A DNA stretch of 64,000 nt from Paenibacillus sp. FSL R5-0517 (lineage in GTDB: Bacteria; Bacillota; Bacilli; Paenibacillales; Paenibacillaceae), in the NCBI RefSeq assembly GCF_037974355.1, contig NZ_CP150235.1:186001-250000 (forward strand), written 5' to 3'. The translations under genes were made by a program, and so were the position numbers. The notes under the pieces are model-generated. The model was not told the origin of the DNA. It was given only the letters and a program-made list of their open reading frames with translations, and did no database searches. This document shows positions 1 through 12,300 of this stretch, one piece after another (the first letter of the stretch is position 1; every line of letters begins with the position of its first letter).

Positions 1-138
1 CGAACCGATGTTGTGATTGGAATCGCAGGTGGCAAAAGCAAAGCTGCTGCTATACATTCCGTGTTACGATTTGGTCAGGAAGATATTCTGATTATTGATG
101 AGGCAGCTGCCGAAGTCATCGTTGCTGAAATGGAATAA
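1..138 (+). CDS. cggR: CggR, central glycolytic genes repressor (3' end only)
   Basis: The last 45 codons of an open frame that enters from the left edge and stops with TAA at 136-138. The visible residues (VVIGIAGGKSKAAAIHSVL, then LIIDEAAAEVIVAEM) resemble the C-terminal end of the sugar-phosphate-binding domain of SorC/DeoR-type regulators. The position 106 bp before gapA is where CggR sits in Bacillus and relatives. In that family CggR represses the gapA operon and is released by fructose-1,6-bisphosphate. The DNA-binding half and the operon promoter lie outside the window, so the identity rests on the partial sequence and on context. Confidence 0.85.
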   Translation, partial: RTDVVIGIAGGKSKAAAIHSVLRFGQEDILIIDEAAAEVIVAEME

Positions 139-154
139 GGTTTTACTCTGCAAC

Positions 155-187
155 ACAACTATTGTTGTCTTGACGGACTTCACCGTC
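155..187 (+). promoter_or_regulatory. Two small hairpins between cggR and gapA
   Basis: ACAAC (155-159) pairs with GTTGT (164-168), and GACGG (172-176) with CCGTC (183-187). There is no T-tract, so these are not a terminator. In Bacillus subtilis the cggR-gapA transcript is cleaved in this spacer and a 5' stem-loop stabilises the gapA part. The same role here is an inference from position only. Confidence 0.4.
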
Positions 188-244
188 TGTCTTGAATATA
201 TAAGTTTCATAAAAAATTAATCAAAACTTGGGAGGAACTTACTC

Positions 245-1252
245 ATGATTAAAGTAGGTATTAACGGTTTTGGACGTATTGGACGCTTGGCATTCCGCCG
301 TATTCAAAATGTAGAGGGCATTGAAGTAGTAGCAATCAACGACTTGACTGACGCTAAAATGCTGGCTCATTTGCTCAAATATGATACAACTCAAGGTCGC
401 TTCGATGGCGATGTTGAAGTACACGATGGCTTCTTCAAAGTGAACGGCAAAGAAGTTAAAGTATTGGCTAACCGTAACCCGGAAGAACTTCCTTGGGGCG
501 ACCTGGGCGTAGATATCGTTCTGGAATGTACTGGTTTCTTCACAACGAAAGAAGCAGCTGAGAAACACTTGAAAGGTGGAGCTAAGAAAGTTGTTATCTC
601 CGCACCAGCTACTGGCGACATGAAAACCATCGTTTACAACGTAAACCATGAAATCCTCGACGGTACTGAAACTGTAATCTCCGGCGCATCTTGCACAACG
701 AACTGCCTGGCACCTATGGCAAAAACACTGCAAGACAAATTCGGAATCGTTCAAGGTTTGATGACTACAATTCACGCTTACACTGGCGACCAAAACACAT
801 TGGATGCTCCACACCCTAAAGGTGACTTCCGTCGTGCTCGCGCAGCAGCTGAAAACATCATCCCTAACACAACGGGTGCTGCTAAAGCAATCGGTCTGGT
901 AATTCCAGAACTGCAAGGCAAATTGGATGGTGCAGCTCAACGTGTACCAGTAGCTACTGGTTCCCTGACTGAGCTCGTAACTGTTCTGGGTAAAAAAGTT
1001 ACTGCTGAAGAAGTTAACGCAGTAATGAAAGAAGCTTCCGACCCACAAACTTTCGGATACACTGAAGACGAAATCGTATCTTCCGACATCCAAGGTATCA
1101 CTTTCGGTTCCCTGTTTGATGCAACTCAAACTAAAGTTCTGACTGTTGGCGACCAACAATTGGTTAAAACTGTAGCTTGGTATGACAATGAAATGTCCTA
1201 CACTGCACAATTGGTTCGCACTTTGGAGCACTTTGCAAAAATGATTAAGTAA
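245..1252 (+). CDS. gapA: Glyceraldehyde-3-phosphate dehydrogenase, type I
   Basis: Catalyses NAD-dependent oxidative phosphorylation of glyceraldehyde-3-phosphate to 1,3-bisphosphoglycerate in the cytosol. The 335-aa protein has the usual family length. It carries the NAD-binding GFGRIGR motif (residues 8-14) and the catalytic cysteine in SCTTNCLAP (Cys150). GGAGG at 231-235 precedes ATG 245 with normal spacing. It is the first glycolytic gene after cggR and has its own terminator-like hairpin before pgk, so it can be expressed above the downstream genes. Codon use is strongly biased, as expected for a highly expressed gene. Identification is secure; glycolytic rather than gluconeogenic (GapB) function is inferred from cggR linkage. 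Confidence 0.98.
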   Translation: MIKVGINGFGRIGRLAFRRIQNVEGIEVVAINDLTDAKMLAHLLKYDTTQGRFDGDVEVHDGFFKVNGKEVKVLANRNPEELPWGDLGVDIVLECTGFFTTKEAAEKHLKGGAKKVVISAPATGDMKTIVYNVNHEILDGTETVISGASCTTNCLAPMAKTLQDKFGIVQGLMTTIHAYTGDQNTLDAPHPKGDFRRARAAAENIIPNTTGAAKAIGLVIPELQGKLDGAAQRVPVATGSLTELVTVLGKKVTAEEVNAVMKEASDPQTFGYTEDEIVSSDIQGITFGSLFDATQTKVLTVGDQQLVKTVAWYDNEMSYTAQLVRTLEHFAKMIK

Positions 1253-1267
1253 TATCTGCAATAACAT

Positions 1268-1303
1268 AGAGCGGAAACAGATGCTATATTGTTTCCGCTC
1301 TTT
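1268..1303 (+). terminator. Hairpin after gapA
   Basis: AGAGCGGAAACA and TGTTTCCGCTCT form a 12-bp perfect stem with a 10-nt loop, followed by a short T-rich run. It can act as an intrinsic, probably leaky, terminator or as a 3' stabiliser for gapA before pgk. Confidence 0.75.
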
Positions 1304-1403
1304 ATATATCAATATTTTGCAAATTTCTCAAAAACACCAGGATTGACAAGGGATTTCAGCCCTTGATCGGTCCACCAAATACATGGGTGCGGAGGAAATA
1401 CAG

Positions 1404-2585
1404 ATGAACAAAAAAAGTGTACGCGATATCGAATTGACAGGAAAACGGGCTTTTGTCCGTGTAGATTTCAATGTGCCGCTCGAAGATGGTAAAATTACAG
1501 ATGACAAACGTATTCGTGCAACGCTTCCTACAATCAACTTCTTGATTGAAAAAGGCGCTAAAGTCATTTTGGCAAGCCACATGGGTCGTCCTAAAGGCGA
1601 AGTGGTTGAATCCTTGCGTTTGACTCCAGCAGCTGAGCGTTTGTCCGAATTGTTGGGTAAAACAGTTGTTAAAGCTGACGATTCTGTTGGTGACGCTGTT
1701 AAAGCTCAAATCGCTGAACTGAACAACGGCGACGTATTGTTGCTTGAAAACGTTCGTTTCCACGCAGGCGAAGAGAAAAATGATCCGGAACTGGCAAAAC
1801 AATTTGCTGAACTGGCTGACGTTTTCGTTAACGATGCGTTTGGCGCGGCTCACAGAGCACACGCTTCGACTGAAGGAATCGCTCACTTGCTTCCAGCAGT
1901 GTCCGGTTTGTTAATGGAAAAAGAACTTGAAGTGTTGGGTAAAGCCATTTCCAACCCTGAGCGTCCTTTCACAGCCATCATTGGCGGATCCAAAGTTAAA
2001 GACAAAATCGATGTAATCGACAACCTGCTGAACATTGCAGACAACGTGATCATCGGTGGCGGTCTGACTTACACGTTCCTCAAAGCACAAGGACATGAAA
2101 TTGGACAGTCCTTGCTGGATGACTCCAAACTTGATGTTGCGCTCGGTTTCATCGAAAAAGCGAAAAAATTGGGCAAAAACTTCTACCTGCCGGTAGATAT
2201 CGTAGTGTCTGACGATTTCAGCGCAAAAGCAAACACACAAATCGTTGATATCGATGGCATCCCAGCAGATTGGGAAGGAATCGACATCGGTCCTAAAACA
2301 CGTGAGATCTATGCTGACGTAATCAAAAACTCCAAATTGGTTGTATGGAACGGACCAATGGGCGTATTTGAAATCGAGCCATTCTCCCACGGTACTCGTG
2401 CAGTAGCAGAAGCTTGCGCTGAGACAGAAGCTTACACTGTAATTGGTGGCGGTGACTCCGCAGCAGCAGCTGAGAAATTCAAATTGGCTGACAAGATGAA
2501 CCACATCTCTACAGGTGGCGGTGCATCGCTCGAGTTCATGGAAGGTAAAGTACTTCCAGGCGTAGTGGCATTGAACGACAAGTAA
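1404..2585 (+). CDS. pgk: Phosphoglycerate kinase
   Basis: Transfers the acyl phosphate of 1,3-bisphosphoglycerate to ADP, forming 3-phosphoglycerate and ATP. The 393-aa protein has the N-terminal substrate motif RVDFNVPL and the C-terminal nucleotide motif GGGDSAAA, as in all bacterial PGKs, and full family length. The frame is open from ATG 1383, but that codon lies upstream of the ribosome binding site. GGAGG at 1391-1395 is placed 8 nt before ATG 1404, giving the start [11 protein letters not shown]. It is followed after 36 bp by tpiA in the same operon. Confidence 0.98.
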   Translation: MNKKSVRDIELTGKRAFVRVDFNVPLEDGKITDDKRIRATLPTINFLIEKGAKVILASHMGRPKGEVVESLRLTPAAERLSELLGKTVVKADDSVGDAVKAQIAELNNGDVLLLENVRFHAGEEKNDPELAKQFAELADVFVNDAFGAAHRAHASTEGIAHLLPAVSGLLMEKELEVLGKAISNPERPFTAIIGGSKVKDKIDVIDNLLNIADNVIIGGGLTYTFLKAQGHEIGQSLLDDSKLDVALGFIEKAKKLGKNFYLPVDIVVSDDFSAKANTQIVDIDGIPADWEGIDIGPKTREIYADVIKNSKLVVWNGPMGVFEIEPFSHGTRAVAEACAETEAYTVIGGGDSAAAAEKFKLADKMNHISTGGGASLEFMEGKVLPGVVALNDK

Positions 2586-3374
<789 letters not shown>

Positions 3375-3375
3375 G

Positions 3376-4920
3376 ATGACAGCTCCAAAACCTGTAGCAT
3401 TGATCATCATGGACGGCTTTGGTCTGCGTAACACGGTGGAAGGCAATGCGGTAGCGCAAGCCAAGAAACCGAACTACGACCGTTTTATGAGCCAATTCCC
3501 ACATACAACACTCACTGCTTGCGGTGAAGCTGTAGGTTTGCCAGAAGGGCAAATGGGAAATTCCGAGGTAGGTCACCTGAACATCGGTGCCGGCCGGATC
3601 GTATACCAGGATTTGACCCGTATCTCCAAATCCATTCGTGACGGCGAGTTCTACGACAATGAAACACTTGTCAAAGCTGTGCGCGAAGCGAAACAAAACG
3701 GTAAAAAGCTTCATCTCTACGGCTTGTTGTCCGATGGCGGCGTACATAGTCACATCGACCACCTGTTCGCTATGCTGGATCTGGCCAAAAAAGAAGAAAT
3801 GAACGATGTATATATTCATGCCTTCATGGATGGCCGTGATGTTATGCCCGACAGTGGTAAAGACTTCATGCAGAAGCTGATCGCTAAAATTGAAGAAGTT
3901 GGTGTGGGACAAATCGCTACGGTACAAGGTCGCTATTACGCGATGGACCGTGATAAACGTTGGGAACGGGTGGAGAAATCATACCGCGCCATCGTTTATG
4001 GAGATGGACCGAAATACACTGACCCACTCAAAGCGGTTGAAGAATCGTATGAGAAATCCGTATTTGATGAATTCGTTGAACCAACGGTTATCGTCAAAGC
4101 GGATGGTGAGCCGGTAGGTTTGGTAGAAAGCGGCGATTCCGTTATCTTCCTTAACTTCCGTCCTGACCGTGCAATCCAGTTGTCGCAAGTGTTCACGAAC
4201 CAGGATTTCCGCGGTTTCGATCGTGGTCCGAAGTTCCCTGTGGGCTTGCACTTTGTTTGCTTGACTTTGTTCAGTGAAACGGTTGAAGGTTATGTGGCTT
4301 ATTCGCCGAAGAACCTCGACAACACCCTGGGTGAAGTTCTGGTACAGAACAATAAAAAACAACTGCGTATTGCAGAAACGGAGAAATACCCGCACGTTAC
4401 CTTCTTCTTCAGCGGCGGTCGTGATGTGGAGCTTCCGGGCGAAACTCGTGTACTGATCAACTCACCAAAAGTTGCGACATATGATCTGCAACCAGAGATG
4501 AGCGCGTATGAAGTGGCTGACGCATGTGTTCGCGAGATCGAAGCAGACAAACATGACGCCATCATTCTGAACTTCGCTAACCCTGACATGGTTGGACACT
4601 CCGGCATGCTGGAGCCTACCATCAAAGCGGTTGAAGTAACAGATGAATGCATGGGCCGTGTTGTGGATGCAGTACTTGCCAAAGGCGGCGTTGTACTGAT
4701 CACTGCGGATCATGGTAACGCGGATATGGTGTTCGATGAGCAAGGACGTCCGTTCACAGCTCATACAACGAACCCGGTTCCATTTATCGTTACAGATGCT
4801 AACGTTACCTTGCGTGAAGGCGGAATCCTGGCAGATATCGCGCCAACGATCCTTGACCTGATGCAGTTGCCTAAACCGGAAGAAATGACAGGTACATCTG
4901 TTATTGCTACTCGTAAATAA
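3376..4920 (+). CDS. gpmI: 2,3-bisphosphoglycerate-independent phosphoglycerate mutase
   Basis: Converts 3-phosphoglycerate to 2-phosphoglycerate through a phosphoserine intermediate and is Mn-dependent in this family. The 514-aa protein begins [15 protein letters not shown] with a metal ligand (Asp13) and has the phosphorylated serine in [10 protein letters not shown] (Ser63). The C-terminal ITADHGNAD metal site is also visible. The ATG follows the tpiA stop by one base, with AGGGGG inside the tpiA end as the likely ribosome binding site. Alkaline-phosphatase superfamily member of normal length, member of the glycolytic operon. Confidence 0.98.
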   Translation: MTAPKPVALIIMDGFGLRNTVEGNAVAQAKKPNYDRFMSQFPHTTLTACGEAVGLPEGQMGNSEVGHLNIGAGRIVYQDLTRISKSIRDGEFYDNETLVKAVREAKQNGKKLHLYGLLSDGGVHSHIDHLFAMLDLAKKEEMNDVYIHAFMDGRDVMPDSGKDFMQKLIAKIEEVGVGQIATVQGRYYAMDRDKRWERVEKSYRAIVYGDGPKYTDPLKAVEESYEKSVFDEFVEPTVIVKADGEPVGLVESGDSVIFLNFRPDRAIQLSQVFTNQDFRGFDRGPKFPVGLHFVCLTLFSETVEGYVAYSPKNLDNTLGEVLVQNNKKQLRIAETEKYPHVTFFFSGGRDVELPGETRVLINSPKVATYDLQPEMSAYEVADACVREIEADKHDAIILNFANPDMVGHSGMLEPTIKAVEVTDECMGRVVDAVLAKGGVVLITADHGNADMVFDEQGRPFTAHTTNPVPFIVTDANVTLREGGILADIAPTILDLMQLPKPEEMTGTSVIATRK

Positions 4921-4958
4921 GTTACACAGCCAACATATATGAAATTGGGAAGTTTGGC

Positions 4959-5111
4959 GTTTACCTCTGAACGGAGGCAGCAGAAATGGTCTGAAGAAGC
5001 GAAGCGTTCGCCTTTATCACAGGATTCCAACTTATGAGAATAAGTTCAAAGGAATCCGGGGATAACAGCGATCGGAAGACGATTCTGCTGACGAAGTGGA
5101 TAAGGGGAAAC
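4959..5111 (+). repeat. Structured intergenic repeat, copy A (upstream of eno)
   Basis: A 153-bp unit filling most of the gpmI-eno gap. Outer arms are GTTTACC (4959) and GGGGAAAC (5104-5111). The middle arms CAGCAGAA (4978-4985) and TTCTGCTG (5083-5090) pair perfectly. The inner arms at 5014-5028 and 5051-5065 pair over 13 of 15 positions and enclose a further perfect AACTTAT/ATAAGTT stem. GCGAA/TTCGC forms a small hairpin near 5000. Shared blocks with copies B and C are CTGAAGAAGCG, CGCCTTTATC, GGGGATAA and GATCGGAAGA. It ends 51 nt before the eno start. Function unknown. Confidence 0.85.
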
Positions 5112-5147
5112 ACAAGGAGTCCTAATTTTCAATAAATTCAAATTTAA

Positions 5148-6449
<1,302 letters not shown>

Positions 6450-6469
6450 GCTGGATATCCAGCTTTTAC

Positions 6470-6500
6470 GGGCAAGCCGGGTAACCGGCTTGTCTTTTTT
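6470..6500 (+). terminator. Terminator of the glycolytic operon
   Basis: GGCAAGCCGG (6471-6480) pairs with CCGGCTTGTC (6485-6494) around a GTAA tetraloop and is followed by six T residues. A textbook intrinsic terminator after eno. Confidence 0.93.
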
Positions 6501-6661
6501 ATTGATGCGGATTAATCGTATAATGTATGGAGTATGTAGATGGTCAAATTTAGGGTATTGTATGAACTGCACTACTTGTATCACAACAATAGCTATGTTA
6601 CAATTAAAGTAACTGTTTTTATGGTGAGATGTTATGCCCACATGGGTAGGAGGTGGAAAGA

Positions 6662-6895
6662 ATGGATATTGCTTTGAAATTGCTGCTCGTTGTCTTCTCG
6701 ATCGGTCTAATCACTGTAGTATTGCTGCAGCACGGGAAAAGCGCTGGTTTGGCGGGTGCCATCTCCGGTGGTGCGGAACATCTTTTCGGTAAAACGAAAG
6801 CGCGCGGATTGGATCTCTTCCTGCAACGTGCAACGGTGGTACTTGGTGCAGGATTTATGATTTTGTCTATTATTGTTACGGTGTTTTCCAAGTAA
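6662..6895 (+). CDS. secG: Preprotein translocase subunit SecG
   Basis: A 77-aa membrane subunit of the SecYEG translocon. It has two hydrophobic segments (about residues 3-20 and 53-75) flanking the conserved [23 protein letters not shown] loop region. AGGAGG at 6648-6653 fits ATG 6662; a GTG at 6653 in the same frame overlaps the ribosome binding site and is not preferred. In Bacillus-type genomes secG precedes rnr, smpB and ssrA, as here. Confidence 0.95.
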   Translation: MDIALKLLLVVFSIGLITVVLLQHGKSAGLAGAISGGAEHLFGKTKARGLDLFLQRATVVLGAGFMILSIIVTVFSK

Positions 6896-6945
6896 AATTG
6901 GAACTGCTGGGCAATGAATAGCTTAAGCTAATGGCTTAATTGATG

Positions 6946-6978
6946 AACCTTCGTTTCGTGGAGAAACGGGGGTTTTTT
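6946..6978 (+). terminator. Terminator after secG
   Basis: CCTTCGTTTC (6948-6957) pairs with GAAACGGGGG (6963-6972), with two G-T pairs, and six T residues follow. Confidence 0.88.
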
Positions 6979-7454
6979 AATAAATTTTTACGCGTCCAAA
7001 CTTTACCAACAATAATCTAATCTATAGACTCCATGATTTCGGTCTTCTTCTCACTTCTGTTCGGTTTTCCTTCCTTAACATGCAACACAACCCCTATCAT
7101 GTATGGATATGTCCCTCGCTTATTCGTTACGCGCGAACGCACTCCCTATAATGAATGTCATGTGTACAGAAAATTTTCGGATGTAGTCCTTTTCCAGATG
7201 CGTACAGCATGGGTATCGCATAAAATGTCTGTAGAGATACGTGAAAGCGTGATTTTAGAGGAGCGCCCGGCAACAGTGGTTTTTTTACGAGGTACGGATG
7301 GGCTGGATTGAATTCGTGTATACTAGGGTATGAGATAGTATGGGTGCGCGACTATACTCTTCCCGACAGTGATTGCAAGAAAATGGTAAGAATTCCGATA
7401 CATAAACAGATGAGATCCGATTACACTTTTATGTTTCCCGAGGTGAATATATTA
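6979..7454 (+). other. Non-coding stretch before rnr
   Basis: No credible gene. The open frames here have no ribosome binding site and no recognisable protein features. The carboxylesterase gene often found between secG and rnr in Bacillus is absent. The stretch presumably holds the rnr promoter and leader. Confidence 0.5.
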
Positions 7455-10250
7455 ATGATAACAGAACAACAATTGCTCGACTTCATGCGGGAGACCGCTT
7501 ATAAACCGATGACTTATCAGGAGTTGGAACAGCACTTCGAGATCGAAGACGCAGCTGATTTCAAAGCCTTTTTGATTATGCTGAATACGCTGGAGGAATC
7601 CGGAAAAGTTCTGCTGACCCGAAACAATCGTTATGGCATGCCAGAGCGCATGGATTTGGTTCGCGGACGTCTACAGGCTCATGCCAAAGGATTTGCTTTC
7701 CTTATTCCTGAGGATCGAGAGCACCCGGATGTGTACATTCACGCCAATGACATGAAGAGTGCGATGAATGGTGACACGGTATTGGTTAAAGTCACGTCCC
7801 AAGGCCCTTCTGGCGGTCGCCTGGAGGGTGAGATTGTCCGTATTGTTACTCGTGCGGTGACACAAGTTGTAGGGGTGTTCCAAAGCCATGAGGTGTACGG
7901 CTTCGTAATTCCGGATGATAAACGGATTAATCGCGATATTTTCATCCCGCGTACCAATTTTGCTGGGGCGGTTGATGGACAGAAGGTTGTAGCAAAGATC
8001 GTCAGCTATCCGGAGGGCCGTGCGGCAGCCGAGGGTGAAGTGATCGAGATTCTCGGTCATAAGGATGAGCCGGGTATTGATATTTTGTCCGTCATTCGCA
8101 AGCATCAGCTTCCTGAAGCTTTCCCGGATGAAGTTGTAGAAGAAGCGGAGAAAGCACCTGACTCCATCACGGATGAAGAGATTGTTCAACAGGGTCGCCG
8201 TGATCTGCGCGGACTGAACATTGTCACGATTGATGGTGAAGATGCCAAGGATCTGGACGATGCTGTAAATGTAGAGAAACTGCCTAATGGTAATTACCGT
8301 TTGGGTGTTCACATTGCCGACGTCGGCTACTATGTACAGGAGAATTCCAAGCTGGATCAGGAAGCCTACAACCGTGGATGCAGTGTATATCTGGTGGACC
8401 GGGTTATTCCGATGTTGCCTCAGCGCCTATCCAACGGAATCTGTAGTTTGAACCCGCAAGTAGATCGCTTGACCCTGTCTTGTGAGATGGAATTCAACGA
8501 TCAGATGAAAGTTGTGAAACATGACATTTTCACGAGTGTAATCAAAACCAAAGAGCGGATGACATATTCCAACGTCCGTAAAATCCTTGAAGGTGAAGAG
8601 CCGGAATTGCTTGAGCGTTATAAGGATCTGGTAGATGATTTTCATCTGATGAAAGAAATTGCCTTGAAACTGCGTGCTATGCGTATGCGTCGTGGAGCGG
8701 TTGACTTTGATTTTGAAGAATCCAAAATCATTGTGGATGCAGAGTGCAAACCGATCGATATCGTGAAACGGGAGCGTTCGATTGCAGAGCAGATCATTGA
8801 GGAATTCATGTTGGCAGCGAACGAAACAGTGGCAGAGCATTTTCACTGGTTGAAGGTTCCGTTCATTTATCGTGTGCACGAAGACCCGGATCAGGAAAAA
8901 CTGCAAAATTTTCTCGCCTTTGCGGCGAATTTCGGACACCAGGTCAAAGGACGTGGCAATGCAATTCATCCACGGGCCCTTCAATCGTTGCTTGAGGATA
9001 TCAAGGAAACAAAAGAACAAACCGTGATCAGTACGATGATGCTTCGTTCCATGAAACAGGCAAAGTATGATTCTGAAATGTCAGGTCACTTTGGCCTCGC
9101 GGCAGAATTCTATAGTCACTTCACGTCTCCAATTCGTCGTTATCCCGATCTCGTCATTCACCGGGTGATTCGTGAAGTCATTGAAAATAATGGCGCTTTG
9201 CCGGAGAACCGTCAGGAGTATTTGGCAGCACGTATGGCCGATATTGCCCAGCAGTCTTCGGAACGTGAACGTGTGGCGGTAGAAGCTGAGCGGGATACGG
9301 AGAAAATGAAGAAAGCCGAGTACATGCTCGATAAAGTAGGCGAAGAGTTCGAAGGCATGATCAGCAGTGTGACCAGCTTCGGTATGTTCATTGAACTGGA
9401 GAACACGGTTGAAGGTCTGATTCGTCTGAGCGCGCTTACGGACGACTATTACCATTTTGATGATCAGCATATGGCTCTGATTGGTGAACGGACTTCAAAA
9501 GTCTTCCGTATCGGGGATGAAGTGAAGATCCGTGTGGCACGTGTCAGCATGGAAGAGTATACGATTGATTTTGAAATGGTGGATATGAAACCTCGTGCTG
9601 AACGTCCTGGCGGCTTCGGTGGCGGACGTGGCGGCAAAGGTGGACGTCCAGGTAGCGGAGGCGGACGCGGCGGTGCCAAGGGTGGACCGGGTGGATTCAG
9701 CGGATCGCGTGGCGGCAAAGGCAGCTCAGCCAGTGCTGGAGGCAACCGTGGTGGCCGATCAACGGAAGAGAGCGGCAAAGGTGGACGTGGCGGTCGCAGC
9801 GGAGCAGCGAGTGCAGGTACGGGCGCAGGCTCATCCGGTGGATACGGAGGTAAAGGCGGCGGCAAACCGAAAGGTGAGCGTCGTGCTGGTGATGCTGGCG
9901 GATCGACGGGTCGGGGTAAAGGCGCGGTGAGCTTTGGTTTTGGCTCAGGTAAAGGCGGTTATAGCTCTACATCGGGTGGTTCGGATAGTAATTCAACTGG
10001 TGGACAAGGAAGTGGACTGAACAGCGGCAGCGGTCGCGGTGAAGGAAGCTTTAAGTCCGGCAAGGGCGGCGGTAAAGGTGGCAAGGGCGGAAGTGGACGT
10101 AAAAACACTTCGCCGAGCGGCGTATTTATCGGAGAAGCTGCAACACCTGGTGGCACTCAGGAAGGCGGAGCACCACGTCGCAAGCGGAAGAAGAGCAAAG
10201 GCGCAACTGGTAACGGCACGGCAGCTTTTGTGCGGAAAAAGAAAAAATAA
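7455..10250 (+). CDS. rnr: Ribonuclease R with long Gly-rich C-terminal tail
   Basis: Processive 3'-5' exoribonuclease that degrades structured RNA and works with tmRNA/SmpB in quality control. About 931 aa from ATG 7455 ([11 protein letters not shown]), preceded by GAGGTG; the frame is open upstream to 7308 but those extra residues do not look conserved. In order: N-terminal winged-helix region, cold-shock/OB domains, the RNB catalytic domain with [12 protein letters not shown] near residue 259, and an S1 domain ([17 protein letters not shown]) near residue 630. From about residue 714 to the end (some 218 aa) the protein is low-complexity Gly/Lys/Arg/Ser with RGG- and GKGG-type repeats, far longer than the usual basic tail. 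The smpB gene follows. Confidence 0.95.
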   Translation: MITEQQLLDFMRETAYKPMTYQELEQHFEIEDAADFKAFLIMLNTLEESGKVLLTRNNRYGMPERMDLVRGRLQAHAKGFAFLIPEDREHPDVYIHANDMKSAMNGDTVLVKVTSQGPSGGRLEGEIVRIVTRAVTQVVGVFQSHEVYGFVIPDDKRINRDIFIPRTNFAGAVDGQKVVAKIVSYPEGRAAAEGEVIEILGHKDEPGIDILSVIRKHQLPEAFPDEVVEEAEKAPDSITDEEIVQQGRRDLRGLNIVTIDGEDAKDLDDAVNVEKLPNGNYRLGVHIADVGYYVQENSKLDQEAYNRGCSVYLVDRVIPMLPQRLSNGICSLNPQVDRLTLSCEMEFNDQMKVVKHDIFTSVIKTKERMTYSNVRKILEGEEPELLERYKDLVDDFHLMKEIALKLRAMRMRRGAVDFDFEESKIIVDAECKPIDIVKRERSIAEQIIEEFMLAANETVAEHFHWLKVPFIYRVHEDPDQEKLQNFLAFAANFGHQVKGRGNAIHPRALQSLLEDIKETKEQTVISTMMLRSMKQAKYDSEMSGHFGLAAEFYSHFTSPIRRYPDLVIHRVIREVIENNGALPENRQEYLAARMADIAQQSSERERVAVEAERDTEKMKKAEYMLDKVGEEFEGMISSVTSFGMFIELENTVEGLIRLSALTDDYYHFDDQHMALIGERTSKVFRIGDEVKIRVARVSMEEYTIDFEMVDMKPRAERPGGFGGGRGGKGGRPGSGGGRGGAKGGPGGFSGSRGGKGSSASAGGNRGGRSTEESGKGGRGGRSGAASAGTGAGSSGGYGGKGGGKPKGERRAGDAGGSTGRGKGAVSFGFGSGKGGYSSTSGGSDSNSTGGQGSGLNSGSGRGEGSFKSGKGGGKGGKGGSGRKNTSPSGVFIGEAATPGGTQEGGAPRRKRKKSKGATGNGTAAFVRKKKK

Positions 10251-10365
10251 AGCTAACGTTACCTGAAGATATGGATAACCATTCGTTCCTCTAGGTTAAG
10301 CGTTGGAGAGATAGTCACTTTCTGCGGTGTGTTGTTTCGCACTGTCTGGAAGTGGTGTAATGAGG

Positions 10366-10393
10366 AGGGGCGGCAGAGGTCGCCTCTTTCTTG
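10366..10393 (+). terminator. Possible terminator after rnr
   Basis: AGGGGCG (10366-10372) pairs with CGCCTCT (10381-10387), with one G-T pair, followed by a short T-rich run. A weak to moderate intrinsic terminator. Confidence 0.55.
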
Positions 10394-10509
10394 ATTTTAA
10401 CAGCCGTACTTGCTACAATTAAGGTCTGGCACGTGGTACCTTGGTGCAACAATGGGTGCGTTGCTACAGAGCATGGTACCGGCTTATTTTACGGAGAAGG
10501 AGTGAGGAC

Positions 10510-10992
10510 ATGGGCAAGAATGATGGACAGAGTAAAGTGCTCGCACAGAATAAAAAGGCTTCCCATGACTACTTCATTGAAGATACGTATGAAGCGGGCA
10601 TGGTGCTTACCGGAACGGAGATCAAATCTCTTCGTAACGGCCGTGCGAATATTGGTGATGCATTTGCCACGATTCGGAACGGTGAGATTCATATTCATAA
10701 TATGCATATTAGTCCTTTTGAACAAGGGAACCGAAATAATCCGCTCGATCCGACACGTACGCGTAAGTTGTTAATGCATAAAGTACAGATTCACAAGTTG
10801 CTCGGGCTGTCGAAACAGGATGGGTACAGCATTGTGCCACTGAAAATCTATATCCGCAATGGTTACGCAAAGCTCTTGCTTGGACTGGGTAAAGGTAAGA
10901 AGCAGTTTGATAAGCGTGAGACTGCAGCCAAGCGGGATGCACAACGTGATATTCAACGGGCAATGCGCGAGAAGCAGAAGGTTGCACGATAA
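10510..10992 (+). CDS. smpB: SsrA-binding protein SmpB
   Basis: Binds tmRNA and delivers it to stalled ribosomes for trans-translation. The 160-aa protein has the OB-fold core motifs [20 protein letters not shown] and the C-terminal basic tail that becomes helical in the decoding centre ([19 protein letters not shown]). GGAGAAGGAGTGAGG precedes ATG 10510; the frame is open upstream to 10441 but without conservation. Its RNA partner ssrA lies about 590 bp downstream. Confidence 0.97.
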   Translation: MGKNDGQSKVLAQNKKASHDYFIEDTYEAGMVLTGTEIKSLRNGRANIGDAFATIRNGEIHIHNMHISPFEQGNRNNPLDPTRTRKLLMHKVQIHKLLGLSKQDGYSIVPLKIYIRNGYAKLLLGLGKGKKQFDKRETAAKRDAQRDIQRAMREKQKVAR

Positions 10993-11578
10993 GTGGAGCG
11001 CTGGGTGTGAAAGTTTTACTTTAGGTGTATAAGGTAGTTTCTAGTGATGGAGTTAGGAAAGTTGATTTACGAGTTAAGGAGTCTCAGTGTTTGTCCTGTA
11101 TTGGGCAAGATTGAGGCTTTTTATTTGAATTAGCGAAGGTAATAGATGAGGTTGTTGAAATGTGCTATGAACTTAATTTTTGTGATATGTGTAAAAGAAG
11201 TAATTAGGAGCATGGAATATGGCGTAGTGATGAGTCAAAATTACTCGCTCTTGCGTAGTTTGCCTGATTCGTGGGTAAAATACTTAGGTGCCGATGTTTG
11301 TGATCTGATCTGGGTAAACTTTACTTCCGATTGGTGACGCGGTATAATATGTAGACGATTGAGCCTGTTATATTGGATAACCTTGTATCTGTGCTCAGCC
11401 TGTTGGAACGTTTTCCAGCAATCTGTACTATATCGGCTTGCTGCTCTATGTTATGATTACTCATGTAGCAGACAGGAATGCCGAGTTTGAAAGAAGCATC
11501 TTTTTACCTTGGAGGAAAAAGATGTGCAGCACCTTTGCTCCGTATTCACGGATTAATCCTGGAGCCCTTCTTATATGA
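10993..11578 (+). other. smpB-ssrA spacer with a possible short leader ORF
   Basis: No sizeable gene. A TATAAT hexamer at 11343-11348 is a candidate -10 box. CATCTTTTT (11497-11505) and AAAAAGATG (11516-11524) form a perfect 9-bp stem. Its loop contains GGAGG, followed by ATG 11522 and an 18-codon frame (MCSTFAPYSRINPGALLI) that stops at 11578, the base before mature ssrA. Whether this frame is translated is unknown. Confidence 0.4.
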
Positions 11579-11940
11579 GGGGGCGTTTATGGATTCGACG
11601 GGGATAGTTCGAGCATGGGTAGCGGGTAGTGGGGACGCGTCCGCTTCATCAACGCTAAAGCCTATTAAACGGCAAACAACAAACAAACTACGCTTTCGCA
11701 GCCTAAGAAACTGTGTGCGTGCTTCTAACCTGCATCGCCCATGTGACAGGATTAGGGGCTAACAAGTAGTGGGATACGCTGTCACATCTCCGCCTGGGGT
11801 GTGCTGAAGAAGACAATCAGGCTGACCCAACGTATAGCCGGTTACGGGGCGATACTCGGGTGACATCAAAACTGTGACTACACCCGTAGAAGCTTATGTG
11901 TCGTTATCTTCGGACAGGGGTTCGACTCCCCTCGCCTCCA
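11579..11940 (+). ncRNA. ssrA: tmRNA (10Sa RNA)
   Basis: Rescues stalled ribosomes and tags the nascent peptide. The 5' end GGGGGCG (11579-11585) pairs with CGCCTCC (11933-11939) as the alanyl acceptor stem, with discriminator A at 11940. The 5' segment TTTATGGATTCGACGGGG and the 3' T-arm GGGGTTCGACTCCCC are characteristic. The tag frame GGC at 11671 to TAA at 11704-11706 encodes GKQQTNYAFAA, ending in the ClpXP-recognised AA. CCA is not encoded (TTA follows). Being next to a foreign-looking island fits the known use of ssrA 3' ends as integration sites. Confidence 0.97.
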
Positions 11941-11946
11941 TTAGTA

Positions 11947-11991
11947 GCATAGCAAAAACAGCCACCATTTGGTGGCTGTTTTTGTTATGCT
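11947..11991 (+). terminator. ssrA terminator
   Basis: AGCATAGCAAAAACAGCCAC and its near-perfect complement on the right (ending TTTTTGTTATGCT) form a long stem around ATTT, about 7 nt after the tmRNA. The T-run lies within the right arm. Confidence 0.88.
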
Positions 11992-12300
11992 ATCGTGTTA
12001 AAAGTAAAGGCGTAATAATGTACTAGATTTGATGAAAAATATTCTAATATAATAATAGGAATGTATCTTTTTAATATTATGTTAAGTCAATTTGCTTGTA
12101 AATGAATTAGCGTTGGAGGCGGATTCAATTCAATTTGCGTAGAACTAAAATAAAGTTAGCTAAATAGAATCAATTGTTGTTAAAATTAAAGACGAAATAG
12201 CTGGGTAACTATAATTAAGTAAATCAATATCATTAAATAATACAGAAAGGATATTATTGTGATTTTAGCTTATTAACTTCAATGATAGGAGATATTCAAA
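11992..12300 (+). other. AT-rich leader region of the island
   Basis: No gene seen. The base composition turns sharply AT-rich after the ssrA terminator. TAGGAGA just before 12301 is the ribosome binding site of the NACHT gene. No duplicated ssrA 3' end (att site) could be found. Confidence 0.5.

Noticed and set aside
7033-7311. 92-codon open frame before rnr
   Set aside because: No ribosome binding site, poor composition, no recognisable features, and it overlaps the probable rnr leader.
9464-9865. Pro-rich open frames opposite the rnr tail
   Set aside because: They are the antisense of the Gly-rich repeats and arise from codon bias, not coding function.
12114-12122. TGGAGGCG downstream of ssrA, the inverse complement of its 3' end CGCCTCCA, as an att remnant
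   Set aside because: Only 8 bp match and in the opposite orientation; flanking bases do not continue the match. Chance similarity is likely.
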